This document shows positions 9,088 to 17,219 of a stretch of DNA of 64,000 bases, one piece after another. The DNA is taken from the NCBI RefSeq assembly GCF_014518425.1, contig NZ_JACVCU010000003.1, positions 434,001 to 498,000 on the forward strand. The letters are read 5' to 3'. Source of the DNA: Terrabacter sp. MAHUQ-38. GTDB lineage: Bacteria; Actinomycetota; Actinomycetes; Actinomycetales; Dermatophilaceae. The notes beneath the pieces are model-generated. The model ran no database searches. It was not told the origin of the DNA and was given only the letters and a program-made list of their open reading frames with translations. The number at the start of each line of letters is the position of its first letter. Position 1 is the first letter of the stretch. The translations under genes were made by a program, and so were the position numbers.

Positions 9088-9114
9088 TGAGGCAAGGCAA
9101 GCCTTACCTATCTA
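9088..9114 (+). promoter_or_regulatory. DtxR/IdeR-like iron box overlapping a promoter
   Basis: Bases 9093-9111 match 15 of 19 positions of the DtxR/IdeR consensus TWAGGTTAGSCTWACCTWA by my alignment, and an overlapping frame at 9088-9106 matches 14 of 19. The core AAGGC-AA-GCCTT is a perfect palindrome. A TATCTA -10-like hexamer follows at 9109-9114, 10 nt before the GTG start at 9125, which suggests a nearly leaderless transcript that would be repressed when iron is abundant. Not tested. Confidence 0.55.
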
Positions 9115-9124
9115 CGCTTTACCT

Positions 9125-9301
9125 GTGGGCAAGCTCAAGGCCAAGGACGTGGCGAAGCTCAAGCCGAAGTCCAAGTGCTGCAAGAAGAACCCGCGGTGCC
9201 AGAAGTGCGCCGTGGTGATCCACCGACTGTGCAAGCAGGACTGCGCGTCGATGTGCAAGAAGGACTTCAAGAAGGCCCTCGAGAAGGCGCGCAAGCGCTG
9301 A
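9125..9301 (+). CDS. 58-residue Lys/Cys-rich protein of unknown function
   Basis: GTG at 9125 opens a 58-codon frame ending TGA at 9299-9301. The product is very basic (about 20 lysines/arginines) and has seven cysteines in the order CC, C-x2-C, C, C and C, for example 'KSKCCKKNPRCQKCAVV' and 'CKQDCASMCKK'. The cysteine spacing suggests binding of a metal or an Fe-S/Zn site. It has no signal peptide or membrane segment. There is no obvious ribosome-binding site; the promoter -10 is so close that translation may be leaderless. An iron-box-like palindrome precedes it and a strong hairpin follows, so it is a single-gene unit. I do not recognise a function. Confidence 0.65.
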   Translation: MGKLKAKDVAKLKPKSKCCKKNPRCQKCAVVIHRLCKQDCASMCKKDFKKALEKARKR

Positions 9302-9341
9302 CCCTCACACCCAGGGCGGGTGCGACGGAGGACCGGCTCGA

Positions 9342-9376
9342 CGAAGGGCCCTGCCCGGGTGGGGCAGGGCCCTTCG
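9342..9376 (+). terminator. hairpin terminator after the Cys-rich gene
   Basis: A perfect 15-bp stem (9342-9356 with 9362-9376) with a 5-nt loop lies 40 bp downstream of the small gene's stop codon. Confidence 0.85.
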
Positions 9377-9664
9377 CGGCTCCGTCGCGCCACAGGGTCG
9401 GCGACGGAGCCGGAGGACGCACGACCGGGTGACCCGCGGCCGGCGCGACGGTGGGCAGTCGTCCTCGTCGTCGCCGGGTCCGCCCCGATCGCGGTGACCA
9501 GCGTCGTTGGGCGGCCCCGTCGCCGCCCGTGGTCGTCGTCCTCGTCCTCGCCCCGATCACCTCCAGTGTGCCCCTTTTGTCCGTTTTGCGACAGCCTTCG
9601 GAGTTCTTGGCGCCAAGTCCGAGCGGACTCCCAGCCAACTCCCAGCCAGCGCGCCGACACTGTG
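9377..9664 (+). promoter_or_regulatory. regulatory region of the two-component operon, with an 11-bp tandem repeat
   Basis: The stretch 9302-9664 has no convincing gene. After the hairpin at 9342-9376 I see a 12-bp palindrome (CTTGGCGCCAAG, 9606-9617) and two perfect head-to-tail copies of ACTCCCAGCCA at 9627-9637 and 9638-9648, ending 16 bp before the response-regulator start. OmpR-family regulators usually bind direct repeats with about 10-11 bp period, so autoregulation by the downstream regulator is a reasonable inference. Confidence 0.5.
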
Positions 9665-10390
9665 ATGGTGGACACCCAGACCGCCGCGACTCCCGAGGCC
9701 CGCCTGCTCGTCGTCGAGGACGAGCCGAACATCCGCGAGCTGCTCGCGACGTCCCTGCGCTTCGCCGGATTCGAGGTCGAGACCGCCGGCGACGGCACGA
9801 CAGCCCTGGCCATGGCAGAGGAGTCCGACCCCGACCTCGTCGTCCTCGACGTGATGCTCCCCGACGTCGACGGGTTCGAGGTCACGCGCCGTCTGCGAGA
9901 CCGCGGGCGCCAGCAGCCGATCGTCTTCGTCACCGCCCGCGACGCGACGGGCGACAAGATCCAGGGCCTCACGGTCGGCGGCGACGACTACGTGACGAAG
10001 CCCTTCAGCCTCGAGGAGGTCATCGCGCGCATCCGGGCCGTGCTGCGCCGCACCCGGGGCCAGGTCGACGACGGCGCGACGCTGCGCTTCCACGACCTCG
10101 AGCTCAACGAGGACTCCCACGAGGTGCGCCGCGGAGGGCGCATCATCGACCTGTCCCCCACGGAGTTCAAGCTGCTGCGCTACCTGCTGCTCAACCCCAA
10201 CCGGGTCCTGTCCAAGCTGCAGATCCTCGACCACGTCTGGGACTACGACTTCCGGGGCGAGTCCGGCATCGTCGAGTCCTACATCTCCTACCTGCGACGC
10301 AAGATCGACGCAGACGGGCCCTCGCTCATCCACACCAAGCGCGGTGTGGGTTACGTTCTGCGGGTGCCCCCAGATCTGACCACGTCCTGA
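9665..10390 (+). CDS. OmpR-family response regulator
   Basis: The 241-residue protein has a receiver domain (about 13-125) with acidic pocket 'VEDE', phospho-acceptor Asp at residue 62 in 'VVLDVMLPD', and the Lys of 'VTKPFS'. A winged-helix domain follows (about 140-232), with 'LSPTEFKLLRYLLLNPNRVLSK' split across the recognition region and ending 'GVGYVLR'. Start could be the GTG one codon earlier (9662); no clear ribosome-binding site separates them. It is followed after 4 bp by the histidine kinase and then an HtrA protease, an arrangement like MprAB-PepD of mycobacteria or CutRS-linked HtrA of Streptomyces, which suggests envelope or secretion stress sensing. Confidence 0.92.
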   Translation: MVDTQTAATPEARLLVVEDEPNIRELLATSLRFAGFEVETAGDGTTALAMAEESDPDLVVLDVMLPDVDGFEVTRRLRDRGRQQPIVFVTARDATGDKIQGLTVGGDDYVTKPFSLEEVIARIRAVLRRTRGQVDDGATLRFHDLELNEDSHEVRRGGRIIDLSPTEFKLLRYLLLNPNRVLSKLQILDHVWDYDFRGESGIVESYISYLRRKIDADGPSLIHTKRGVGYVLRVPPDLTTS

Positions 10391-10394
10391 CCGG

Positions 10395-11945
10395 ATGGCT
10401 GACCTGACCGCCTCGGCGGCCGGCGCTCCGGGGACCAACCGAACCGCCCGCACGCGATCCCTCACGCGGCGGCTGCGCACGACGCCGCTGCGCTGGCGCC
10501 TTCTCGCCGTGACGTTGGGGCTCATCGCCGTCGCCCTCGCGGCCACCTCGCTCGTGGTGAGCGCGCTCCTTCGGGTCTACCTCGTCAACCAGACGGAGCA
10601 GGAGCTCGACGTCTATGCGTCGAGCCTCGCCGCAGTCCAGCTCTCGGAGCTCCAGCGGGCCGGCTCGAGCCTGCCGACCAACTTCACGGCGCGAATCATC
10701 GACCTGACGACGGGCAGGGTCGAGTCGCTCGGCGACGCCGCCTTCGAGGCTGACCGCGCCGCGATCCCGAATCTGCCGCTGTCGGACCCGCGGGTCACGA
10801 ACCACACCACGTTCGACGTCTCCTCCCAGGGCGGTGAGGGACAGTGGCTGGCGCTCGCCCGGCTCAACGACGAGGGCAGTGCCATCGTCGTCGTCGCGCT
10901 GCCGCTGCGACCGCTCGAGGCCACGGTCACCCAGTTCCTCCTCTACGCCGCGCTCATCGGCGCGATCGCCATCGTCGTCAGTGGGGCCCTCGGCTGGTAT
11001 CTCGTGCGCCGCACCTTCCGGCCGCTGACCCGCATCGAGGACACCGCGGCGAAGATCGCCGTCGGCGACCTGACCCAGCGCGTGGACGTGCCCGACACCG
11101 ACGACGAGGTCGCCTCGCTCTCTCGCTCGCTCAACTCCATGCTGGCCCGCATCGAGCAGAGCTTCGCGGTGCGCGAGGCCAACGAGGCCAAGATGCGCCG
11201 CTTCATCGCGGACGCCTCGCACGAGCTGCGCACCCCCCTCGCGGCCGTCGGCGGCTACGCCGAGCTCTACCGCCAGGGCGCCCTCCCGACGGCCGACGCG
11301 GTGACCGGCGCCATGGGGCGCATCGAGTCGGAGGCGCACCGGATGAGCGGCCTCGTCGAGGACCTGCTCACCCTCGCCCGCCTCGACGGCGAACGACCGC
11401 TCGAGCTGCAGACCGTCGACCTCGCCGTGCTCGCCGCCGACGCCGCGCAGGACGCTCGCACCATCGCGCCCGGGCGCCACATCGTCACGACCGGCATCAA
11501 CGGGCCCATCGAACCGACCGAGCTGCAGGCCGACGAGCGGCAGCTGCGCCAGGTCGTCACCAACCTCGTGACCAACGCGCGCGTCCACACGCCCGACGGA
11601 ACCTCGATCGAGATCCTCGTCGGCCGAGGGGACCAGGACCACGTGGCGTTGCACGTGTGCGACCACGGGCACGGCATACCGAAGGAAGACCGCCTCGAGG
11701 TCTTCGAGCGCTTCTACCGCGCCGACTGGTCGCGCAGCCGCGGCAAGGGCGGCGGCAACGGCTTGGGACTCGCCATCGTCCACGCCATCGTCGGCGCGCA
11801 TGGCGGCCGCGTACGCGTCGAGGAGACCGCGGGCGGCGGCGCGACGGTTGTCGTCGAGCTGCCGGTGCAGCCGCCGCTCCGTGGCTCGGAAGGCTCCGGC
11901 GGAGCTCGTCCAGGCACCTCGCGGCAAGGCACAGCGGATTCTTAG
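10395..11945 (+). CDS. membrane sensor histidine kinase
   Basis: The 516-residue kinase has a first membrane segment near residues 35-58, an extracytoplasmic loop of about 120 residues, a second segment near 178-200, a HAMP linker (about 200-255), a HisKA domain with phospho-acceptor His276 in 'ADASHELRTPLAAV', and an HATPase domain with 'NLVTNARVHT' (N box), 'DHGHGIP' (G1) and 'GNGLGLAIV' (G2). It should phosphorylate the regulator encoded 4 bp upstream. The sensor loop has no recognised ligand domain. The downstream HtrA gene starts 68 bp after the stop. Confidence 0.92.
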   Translation: MADLTASAAGAPGTNRTARTRSLTRRLRTTPLRWRLLAVTLGLIAVALAATSLVVSALLRVYLVNQTEQELDVYASSLAAVQLSELQRAGSSLPTNFTARIIDLTTGRVESLGDAAFEADRAAIPNLPLSDPRVTNHTTFDVSSQGGEGQWLALARLNDEGSAIVVVALPLRPLEATVTQFLLYAALIGAIAIVVSGALGWYLVRRTFRPLTRIEDTAAKIAVGDLTQRVDVPDTDDEVASLSRSLNSMLARIEQSFAVREANEAKMRRFIADASHELRTPLAAVGGYAELYRQGALPTADAVTGAMGRIESEAHRMSGLVEDLLTLARLDGERPLELQTVDLAVLAADAAQDARTIAPGRHIVTTGINGPIEPTELQADERQLRQVVTNLVTNARVHTPDGTSIEILVGRGDQDHVALHVCDHGHGIPKEDRLEVFERFYRADWSRSRGKGGGNGLGLAIVHAIVGAHGGRVRVEETAGGGATVVVELPVQPPLRGSEGSGGARPGTSRQGTADS

Positions 11946-12013
11946 GAACGCCACAACGGAGTCCCAAGCTGGGTCGGTGTCATGGAGTCAACAGCCCAGA
12001 TCGAGGAGGAGCC

Positions 12014-13300
12014 ATGACCCTGGCACCCGAGGACCACACCCAGCAGATCCCGCAGGGCGGCTACTACGGCCAGTCCGCTCCACCTGCTCCGCCGGCACCG
12101 CCGACGCCTCCGCTCGGTGAGGGCAGCCGCCCCGAGCCGAAGCGCGACCGTCGCTTCGGGCAGACCGTCGGCACCGCCCTCCTCGCCGCGGTCCTCGCGA
12201 GCGGAGGCACGTATGCCGCCACGCAGCTCGGCGGGCCGAGCGCCGCCACGTCGACGACACCCGCCGCGACGGCGACGACGAACCCGAACCAGAACAGCTC
12301 CCCGACGGTCGTGCAGGGCAACGCGTCCAGCCCCGACTGGTCCGCCGTGGCCGCGGCGGTCGCTCCGAGCGTCGTCAGCATCGACGTCACGACGCAGCAG
12401 GGTTCGGGTGCCGGCTCCGGCGTCATCTTCGACCGCAACGGGCACGTCCTGACCAACAACCACGTCGTCGAGGGCGCAGGGGGCAACGGGTCGATCACCG
12501 TGACGCTGAGCGACGGGCGCACGTACGACGCGACCGTCGTCGGCACCGACCCGTCGACCGACCTCGCCGTCATCAAGCTCGCGAACGCGCCGAGCGACCT
12601 GACGCCGATCAGCCTCGGCGACTCCGAGGCGCTCAAGGTCGGCGACCCGGTCATGGCGGTCGGAAACCCGCTCGGGCTCTCGGGCACCGTCACCACCGGC
12701 ATCATCTCTGCGCTCAACCGCCCCGTCAGCACCGGCACGTCCAACGAGTCGCCGTTCGGCCAGCAGCAGCAGTCCGGCGACGAGGTCGTCACCAACGCGA
12801 TCCAGACGTCAGCCGCGATCAACCCCGGCAACTCGGGCGGCGCCCTCGTCAACAACAAGGGCGAGCTCATCGGCATCAACAGCTCGATCGCCTCGCTCGG
12901 CCAGGGGGCAGGCAGCCAGAGCGGCAACATCGGCATCGGCTTCGCCATCCCGGTCAAGGAAGCCAGGTCGATCGCCGATCAGCTGATCAAGAGCGGCAAG
13001 GCAGAGCACGCGTTCCTCGGGGTCAGCACCCGCGACACGGTCGTCACCGACGGCAGCGCCAAGCGCGCCGGGGCGCAGGTCGCCTCGGTGAGCAGCGGCA
13101 CCCCGGCGGCGAACGCCGGTCTCAGGAACGGCGACGTCATCATCGCCGTCGACGGCCAGCGGGTCGACTCGGCCACCGCGCTCGTCGCCCAGATCCGCGA
13201 GATGAAGGCAGGCGACAAGACCACCTTGACGATCATCCGCAGCGGCTCGCGCCAGGACGTTTCCGTGACGCTCGCCGTCAAGCCGGACAGCGCGAGCTGA
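12014..13300 (+). CDS. membrane-anchored HtrA/DegP-like serine protease with PDZ domain
   Basis: ATG at 12014 follows the ribosome-binding sequence GAGGAGG. The 428-residue protein has a Pro-rich cytoplasmic N-terminus (1-48), one membrane segment (about 50-70), a Ser/Thr/Asn-rich linker, a trypsin-like domain with the triad His150 ('TNNHVVEG'), Asp183 ('STDLAVIKL') and Ser274 ('GNSGGAL'), and a C-terminal PDZ domain ('AGLRNGDVIIAVDGQ'). It would degrade or refold misfolded exported proteins outside the membrane. Position after the histidine kinase suggests it is the main target of that two-component system. Upstream 'CCCAAGCTGGG' and nearby elements may be regulator sites. Confidence 0.93.
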   Translation: MTLAPEDHTQQIPQGGYYGQSAPPAPPAPPTPPLGEGSRPEPKRDRRFGQTVGTALLAAVLASGGTYAATQLGGPSAATSTTPAATATTNPNQNSSPTVVQGNASSPDWSAVAAAVAPSVVSIDVTTQQGSGAGSGVIFDRNGHVLTNNHVVEGAGGNGSITVTLSDGRTYDATVVGTDPSTDLAVIKLANAPSDLTPISLGDSEALKVGDPVMAVGNPLGLSGTVTTGIISALNRPVSTGTSNESPFGQQQQSGDEVVTNAIQTSAAINPGNSGGALVNNKGELIGINSSIASLGQGAGSQSGNIGIGFAIPVKEARSIADQLIKSGKAEHAFLGVSTRDTVVTDGSAKRAGAQVASVSSGTPAANAGLRNGDVIIAVDGQRVDSATALVAQIREMKAGDKTTLTIIRSGSRQDVSVTLAVKPDSAS

Positions 13301-13319
13301 CCGGTCCCCGATCCTCGCG

Positions 13320-13362
13320 CCGGGGTCACGGGAGGGTGTGCACCGCCCCCACGTGACCCCGG
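13320..13362 (+). terminator. hairpin terminator after htrA-like gene
   Basis: An 11-bp perfect stem (13320-13330 with 13352-13362) with a 21-nt loop lies 20 bp after the protease stop codon. Confidence 0.65.
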
Positions 13363-13450
13363 GCGAGGCCACATCCTGACCGCGTGCCCACGTGGGAACG
13401 ACTCCGGCGACGATTGGGGACCTGCGGCCGACCCCGCGTACCCTTGCGCG

Positions 13451-14971
13451 GTGAGCCTGACCGAGAACGAGCTGGACCCCGACGCCGTCGTGCGCCTCGA
13501 CCCCGAGGACGTCGCGACCGCCGTTCGCGTACTGGCACTCGCGCCCTCGCTCGACCTCGACGACCCCGACTTCGAGACCCTGAAGCGTGCCGCGTCGCTG
13601 ATGTACAAGCGGCTCAAGAAGGACCGTCGCAACGCGAAGACGTGGGCCGAGCGCAAGGCGGACCGGCAGGTCATCGAGTCGACGGCGACCGGATCGCCGA
13701 TGCGCATCGACGACGAGACCAAGGGAATCCCTTTGGTCTCCAATGCTGCCGGCGCTTTCGCCGGCGAGCTCATCAACCCGCGCGGCTGCTACATCTGCAA
13801 GACCGACTACACGCTGGTCGACGCCTTCTACCACTGGCTCTGCCCGGACTGCGCCGCCCGGTCGCACGCCAAGCGCGATCAGCGCACCGACCTCACCGGC
13901 AGGCGCGCCCTGCTCACCGGCGGTCGCGCCAAGATCGGGATGTACATCGCCCTGCGACTGCTGCGCGACGGGGCGCACACGACGATCACGACGCGCTTCC
14001 CGAAGGACGCGATGCGCCGCTTCGCGTCGATGGAGGACTCCGCCGACTGGATCCACCGGCTCAAGGTCGTCGGCATCGACCTGCGCGACCCGACCCAGGT
14101 CGTCGCCCTCGCCGACGAGGTGTCGGCGGCCGGCCCGCTCGACATCCTCATCAACAACGCCGCGCAGACCGTGCGCCGCTCCCCCGGCGCCTACAGCAAC
14201 CTCGTCGAGCTCGAGTCGGCCCCGCTGCCCGACGGCCTCACGCTGCCCGAGATGGTGACCTTCGACCGGATCAGCGAGGCACACCCGGCCTCGATCGCCG
14301 GCGCGCTCGAGCGGCACGCGATCGTCCACCACGACGGCGAGTCGGTCGAGCACGCCATCGCCGCGCAGACCGCCGCCTCGATGACGGCCCTCGCGCTCAC
14401 GGCCGGCCACGCCAGTCTCGAGGCGCACCGGGACGGCACTGCCGTCGACGCCGGCGGCCTGCTGCCCGACCTCCAGCGCACCAACTCGTGGACCCAGAAG
14501 GTCGAGGAGGTCGACCCCCTCGAGATGCTCGAGGTGCAGCTGTGCAACTCGACTGCGCCGTTCATCCTCGTCTCGAGGCTGCGCCCGGCGATGCGAGCGG
14601 CGGTCGCGGCCGGCGCCCGACGGGCGTACGTCGTCAACGTGTCCGCCATGGAGGGCCAGTTCTCACGGCGCTACAAGGGCGCCGGCCACCCGCACACGAA
14701 CATGGCAAAGGCCGCCCTCAACATGCTGACCCGCACGAGCGCCGGCGAGATGTTCGAGACCGACCGCATCCTCATGACGGCTGTCGACACGGGTTGGATC
14801 ACCGACGAGCGACCGCATGACGAGAAGCTGCGGATCGCCGCCGAGGGCTGGCACGCGCCCCTGGACCTCGTGGACGGCGCGGCCCGCGTCTACGACCCGA
14901 TCGTCCTCGGCGAGGCCGGCGAGGACCTCTACGGCTGCTTCGTCAAGGACTACGAGCCCAGCCAATGGTGA
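13451..14971 (+). CDS. SDR-fold protein with N-terminal zinc ribbon and no catalytic Tyr
   Basis: This 506-residue protein starts at GTG 13451. Residues 1-105 are a helical leader; residues 113-134 form a Cys4 ribbon (C113-x2-C116, C131-x2-C134). A Rossmann fold follows: 'LLTGGRAKIGMYIA' (156-163 where TGxxxGxG is expected; one Gly is Lys), 'DILINNAAQTVRR', an insertion of roughly 100 residues, 'VVNVSAMEGQ' (catalytic-type Ser) and 'HTNMAKAALNM'. The usual YxxxK is Thr416-x3-Lys420, so the general-base tyrosine is missing. It may bind a dinucleotide without classical SDR chemistry. I recall similar long SDR-like proteins in other actinobacteria; function unknown. Confidence 0.75.
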   Translation: MSLTENELDPDAVVRLDPEDVATAVRVLALAPSLDLDDPDFETLKRAASLMYKRLKKDRRNAKTWAERKADRQVIESTATGSPMRIDDETKGIPLVSNAAGAFAGELINPRGCYICKTDYTLVDAFYHWLCPDCAARSHAKRDQRTDLTGRRALLTGGRAKIGMYIALRLLRDGAHTTITTRFPKDAMRRFASMEDSADWIHRLKVVGIDLRDPTQVVALADEVSAAGPLDILINNAAQTVRRSPGAYSNLVELESAPLPDGLTLPEMVTFDRISEAHPASIAGALERHAIVHHDGESVEHAIAAQTAASMTALALTAGHASLEAHRDGTAVDAGGLLPDLQRTNSWTQKVEEVDPLEMLEVQLCNSTAPFILVSRLRPAMRAAVAAGARRAYVVNVSAMEGQFSRRYKGAGHPHTNMAKAALNMLTRTSAGEMFETDRILMTAVDTGWITDERPHDEKLRIAAEGWHAPLDLVDGAARVYDPIVLGEAGEDLYGCFVKDYEPSQW

Positions 14972-15009
14972 CCGGCCACCTCCGGGGTGGCATGCCTGGC
15001 GCTGTGCAC

Positions 15010-15028
15010 TGAGTCATCGTGTGACTCA
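15010..15028 (+). terminator. small hairpin after the SDR gene
   Basis: A perfect 7-bp stem (15010-15016 with 15022-15028) around a 5-nt loop lies in the 136-bp gap between the SDR and VOC genes. It could be a weak terminator or an operator. Confidence 0.4.
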
Positions 15029-15107
15029 CCAGGCGACTCGACGCACAGGCGCCGGCACTCCCCGTGTCGTATGCCGTGTGCCGCGGTTCCGGCGTAGCGT
15101 CCGGGTC

Positions 15108-15512
15108 ATGATCACCGCAGTTCACAACCTCGTCTACTCCGACGACGCAGCAGCGACACGCGCGTTCTTCCGCGACGTCCTCCAGTGGCCCTACGTCAGC
15201 GATGCCGGCTCGACCGACGACGACGCTGCAGGTGCGGACGCGTGGCTCATATTCGGGACGGGCCCGAGCGAGGTGGGCGTCCACCCGACGCGCGGTCCCG
15301 AGGGCTCGTCCTGGAGTGCTCCGCGCCACCACGCGATGTCGCTCATGTGCGACGACCTGCAGGCCACGATGGACGAGCTGGCCTCGCGCGGGGGGCGCTT
15401 CACGACCGAACCGGCCGACCACGGGTACGGTCTCGTCGTGATGATGGCTATCCCCGGTGCGGACGACATCCAGCTCTACGAGCCGCGCCACACCACCGCC
15501 TACGACCGCTGA
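15108..15512 (+). CDS. VOC (glyoxalase/bleomycin-resistance fold) protein
   Basis: The 134-residue single-domain protein starts at ATG 15108. It has the vicinal-oxygen-chelate pattern: 'HNLVYSDDAAATRAFFRDVLQW' (split: first His near residue 5 and 'FFRDVLQW'), a central 'HHAMSLMCDDLQATMDEL' and a C-terminal 'GADDIQLYEPRH' with the metal-type Glu. Such proteins are metal-dependent lyases, dioxygenases or drug-binding proteins; substrate unknown. The next gene begins 18 bp later, so the two are probably co-transcribed. Confidence 0.85.
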   Translation: MITAVHNLVYSDDAAATRAFFRDVLQWPYVSDAGSTDDDAAGADAWLIFGTGPSEVGVHPTRGPEGSSWSAPRHHAMSLMCDDLQATMDELASRGGRFTTEPADHGYGLVVMMAIPGADDIQLYEPRHTTAYDR

Positions 15513-15529
15513 CCAGAAGGGACGGGAAC

Positions 15530-16345
15530 GTGCGCCAGCTCGCCCCCGACATGGACCCGGAGGTCGTGGCGCAGATCGACGCGCGACTCGCGCGTGCCCG
15601 CGACGAGCACGCGGTCCGCATCCCGTGGGCGATCGAGAGCGGCAGCCGCGCCTGGGGGTTTCCCTCTCCCGACAGCGACTACGACTGCCGGTTCTTCTTC
15701 GTCCGGTCCCGCGACGCCTACCTCGACCCGTGGCCGCCACGAGACGTCATCGAGACGCCGCTCGACGCCGTGTTGGACGTCAACGGCTGGGACCTGGTGA
15801 AGGCGGTCCGCCTCGCGGAGAACGGCAACGCGACGGTCGGCGAGTGGCTGCGTTCGCCGTTGGTCTACGACGGCGACGTGGCCTTCCGCGACGCCCTCCT
15901 CGACGCCTGCGACGCCCTCGTCGACCTCCACCGCGTGGGACGGCACTACCTCCATGTCGGGGAGGGGCAGTGGCAGCGCAGCGGAGCCGGTCGCGGGCAC
16001 GACGTCGTGCTCAAGCGGGTCTTCTACGCGCTACGCCCAGCCGCGGCCCTGCACTGGATGAGGGTGCACGGGTCTGCGACCCCGCCCATGAACCTCACCG
16101 AGCTGTTCCAGCAGGCGCCACCACCCCACGCGCTGCGCGAGGCCGTCGACCGGATGGTCGAGGCGAAGGCCGTGACCCGGGAGCTCGGGACCGGCAGCGT
16201 GGACCCCGTCGTCGTCCGATGGGTCGAGGAGCAGCTGGCTGACGCACGCGACCGCTACGACGGCGACTCCGCGCCAGCCGGCTCGCGGCGGCGCCGTGCC
16301 GCGGCTGTCTTCCGTGAGCTCGTCGACGCCTGGGCGCCAGTCTGA
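15530..16345 (+). CDS. RlaP/YcgL-like nucleotidyltransferase (DNA polymerase beta superfamily)
   Basis: GTG at 15530 follows an AGAAGGGACGGG stretch that can serve as ribosome-binding site. The 271-residue protein has the nucleotidyltransferase core 'SGSRAWGFPSPDSDYDCRF' (GS motif plus Asp-x-Asp pair) near residues 36-56, then a helical C-terminal part with 'KRVFYALRPAAAL'. This matches the RlaP-type family (PF10127), linked in some bacteria to RNA repair; no RNA ligase or repair partner is adjacent here. It ends 22 bp from a convergent second nucleotidyltransferase gene. Confidence 0.82.
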   Translation: MRQLAPDMDPEVVAQIDARLARARDEHAVRIPWAIESGSRAWGFPSPDSDYDCRFFFVRSRDAYLDPWPPRDVIETPLDAVLDVNGWDLVKAVRLAENGNATVGEWLRSPLVYDGDVAFRDALLDACDALVDLHRVGRHYLHVGEGQWQRSGAGRGHDVVLKRVFYALRPAAALHWMRVHGSATPPMNLTELFQQAPPPHALREAVDRMVEAKAVTRELGTGSVDPVVVRWVEEQLADARDRYDGDSAPAGSRRRRAAAVFRELVDAWAPV

Positions 16346-16380
16346 CGTCCCGAGCCGGCGATCTAGATCACCCGGGACGT
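16345..16380. terminator. hairpin between convergent nucleotidyltransferase genes
   Basis: An 8-bp inverted repeat (16345-16352 with 16373-16380) spans the gap between genes ending at 16345 and 16368 and overlaps both stop regions. It probably acts on both strands. Confidence 0.5.
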
Positions 16381-17219
16381 GGCGTCCGTCGCTGCGGAGC
16401 GGTCGTCATGGCGACGCCGTCGGCGATGACCTCGCCCATGAAGGCGATGAGGTCACGACGGCGCCGGTCGGGGTCGGCGGCATACGTCGACGGGTCGTCG
16501 GGACGCTCGCGCACCCGCAGGGCCTCCTCGACGACCTCACGGTGGTGCGCGTACGCGTCGAGGGCCCAGCGGCCGGCGCCGGACTTCGACGTCGGCGTGC
16601 CGGTGAGGAGCAGGTGGACGAGGCGCGGCGCCCCGAGCGCGCCCCATTCGGCAGCCTGCGGCAGGGACGCCTCGCGCGGGTGGTGGTGCATCGCCTCGAG
16701 CTGTGAGCGCCAGTAGGTGTCGAGGTTCTCGCGCGTCGAGGCGTGGAGCGCAGCGTCGTCGCTCCAGATCACCAGGTCACGAAGAGCCTTGCCCCGCACC
16801 GTGATCCCGTGGTCGCGAAGCTCCCGCCACGTGATGTGCTTGACGTCGCAGTGCGTGCCCACGTCGAACCACTGGTGCAGCACGCCCGGCACGTCCGGCA
16901 CGACGTCGGGGCTGCCCGCGAGGTCGTCCGCGACGACGTAGAAGCCGTCGTATGCCGGCTCGGGCCGGCGCTTGTCCAGCTCGGCGTGCACCTGCCGGAG
17001 CACGTCGACCTCGCCGTCGTCGGGGCGCCGGCTGGTGACCGCGACGAAGTCGATGTCGCTTCCGCCGTGGAACTCGCCGTCGAAGCCCACCGAGCCGTGC
17101 AGGTACAGCCCCTCGAGCAGACCCGGGAGGCGTTCGTCGAGCAGGGCGGCGTGCGCGTCGCACACGGTGCGCACCACCTCGGGCAGGTCTTCCCGGCTCG
17201 GGGTGGCCACGCGCGTCAC
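16368..17219 (-). CDS. nucleotidyltransferase with DUF4111 (aminoglycoside adenylyltransferase-like) domain
   Basis: The 283-residue protein has a nucleotidyltransferase core 'LHGSVGFDGEFHGGSDIDF' near residues 41-59 (GS and D-x-D metal ligands) and a C-terminal helical domain like that of AadA-type streptomycin/spectinomycin adenylyltransferases (DUF4111). Resistance is possible but not shown; many genomic members have unknown substrates. Its GTG start overlaps the pepN stop by 4 bp (GTGA), so it is translationally coupled to the aminopeptidase gene upstream on the same strand. Confidence 0.8.
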   Translation of the reverse strand: MTRVATPSREDLPEVVRTVCDAHAALLDERLPGLLEGLYLHGSVGFDGEFHGGSDIDFVAVTSRRPDDGEVDVLRQVHAELDKRRPEPAYDGFYVVADDLAGSPDVVPDVPGVLHQWFDVGTHCDVKHITWRELRDHGITVRGKALRDLVIWSDDAALHASTRENLDTYWRSQLEAMHHHPREASLPQAAEWGALGAPRLVHLLLTGTPTSKSGAGRWALDAYAHHREVVEEALRVRERPDDPSTYAADPDRRRRDLIAFMGEVIADGVAMTTAPQRRTPRPG

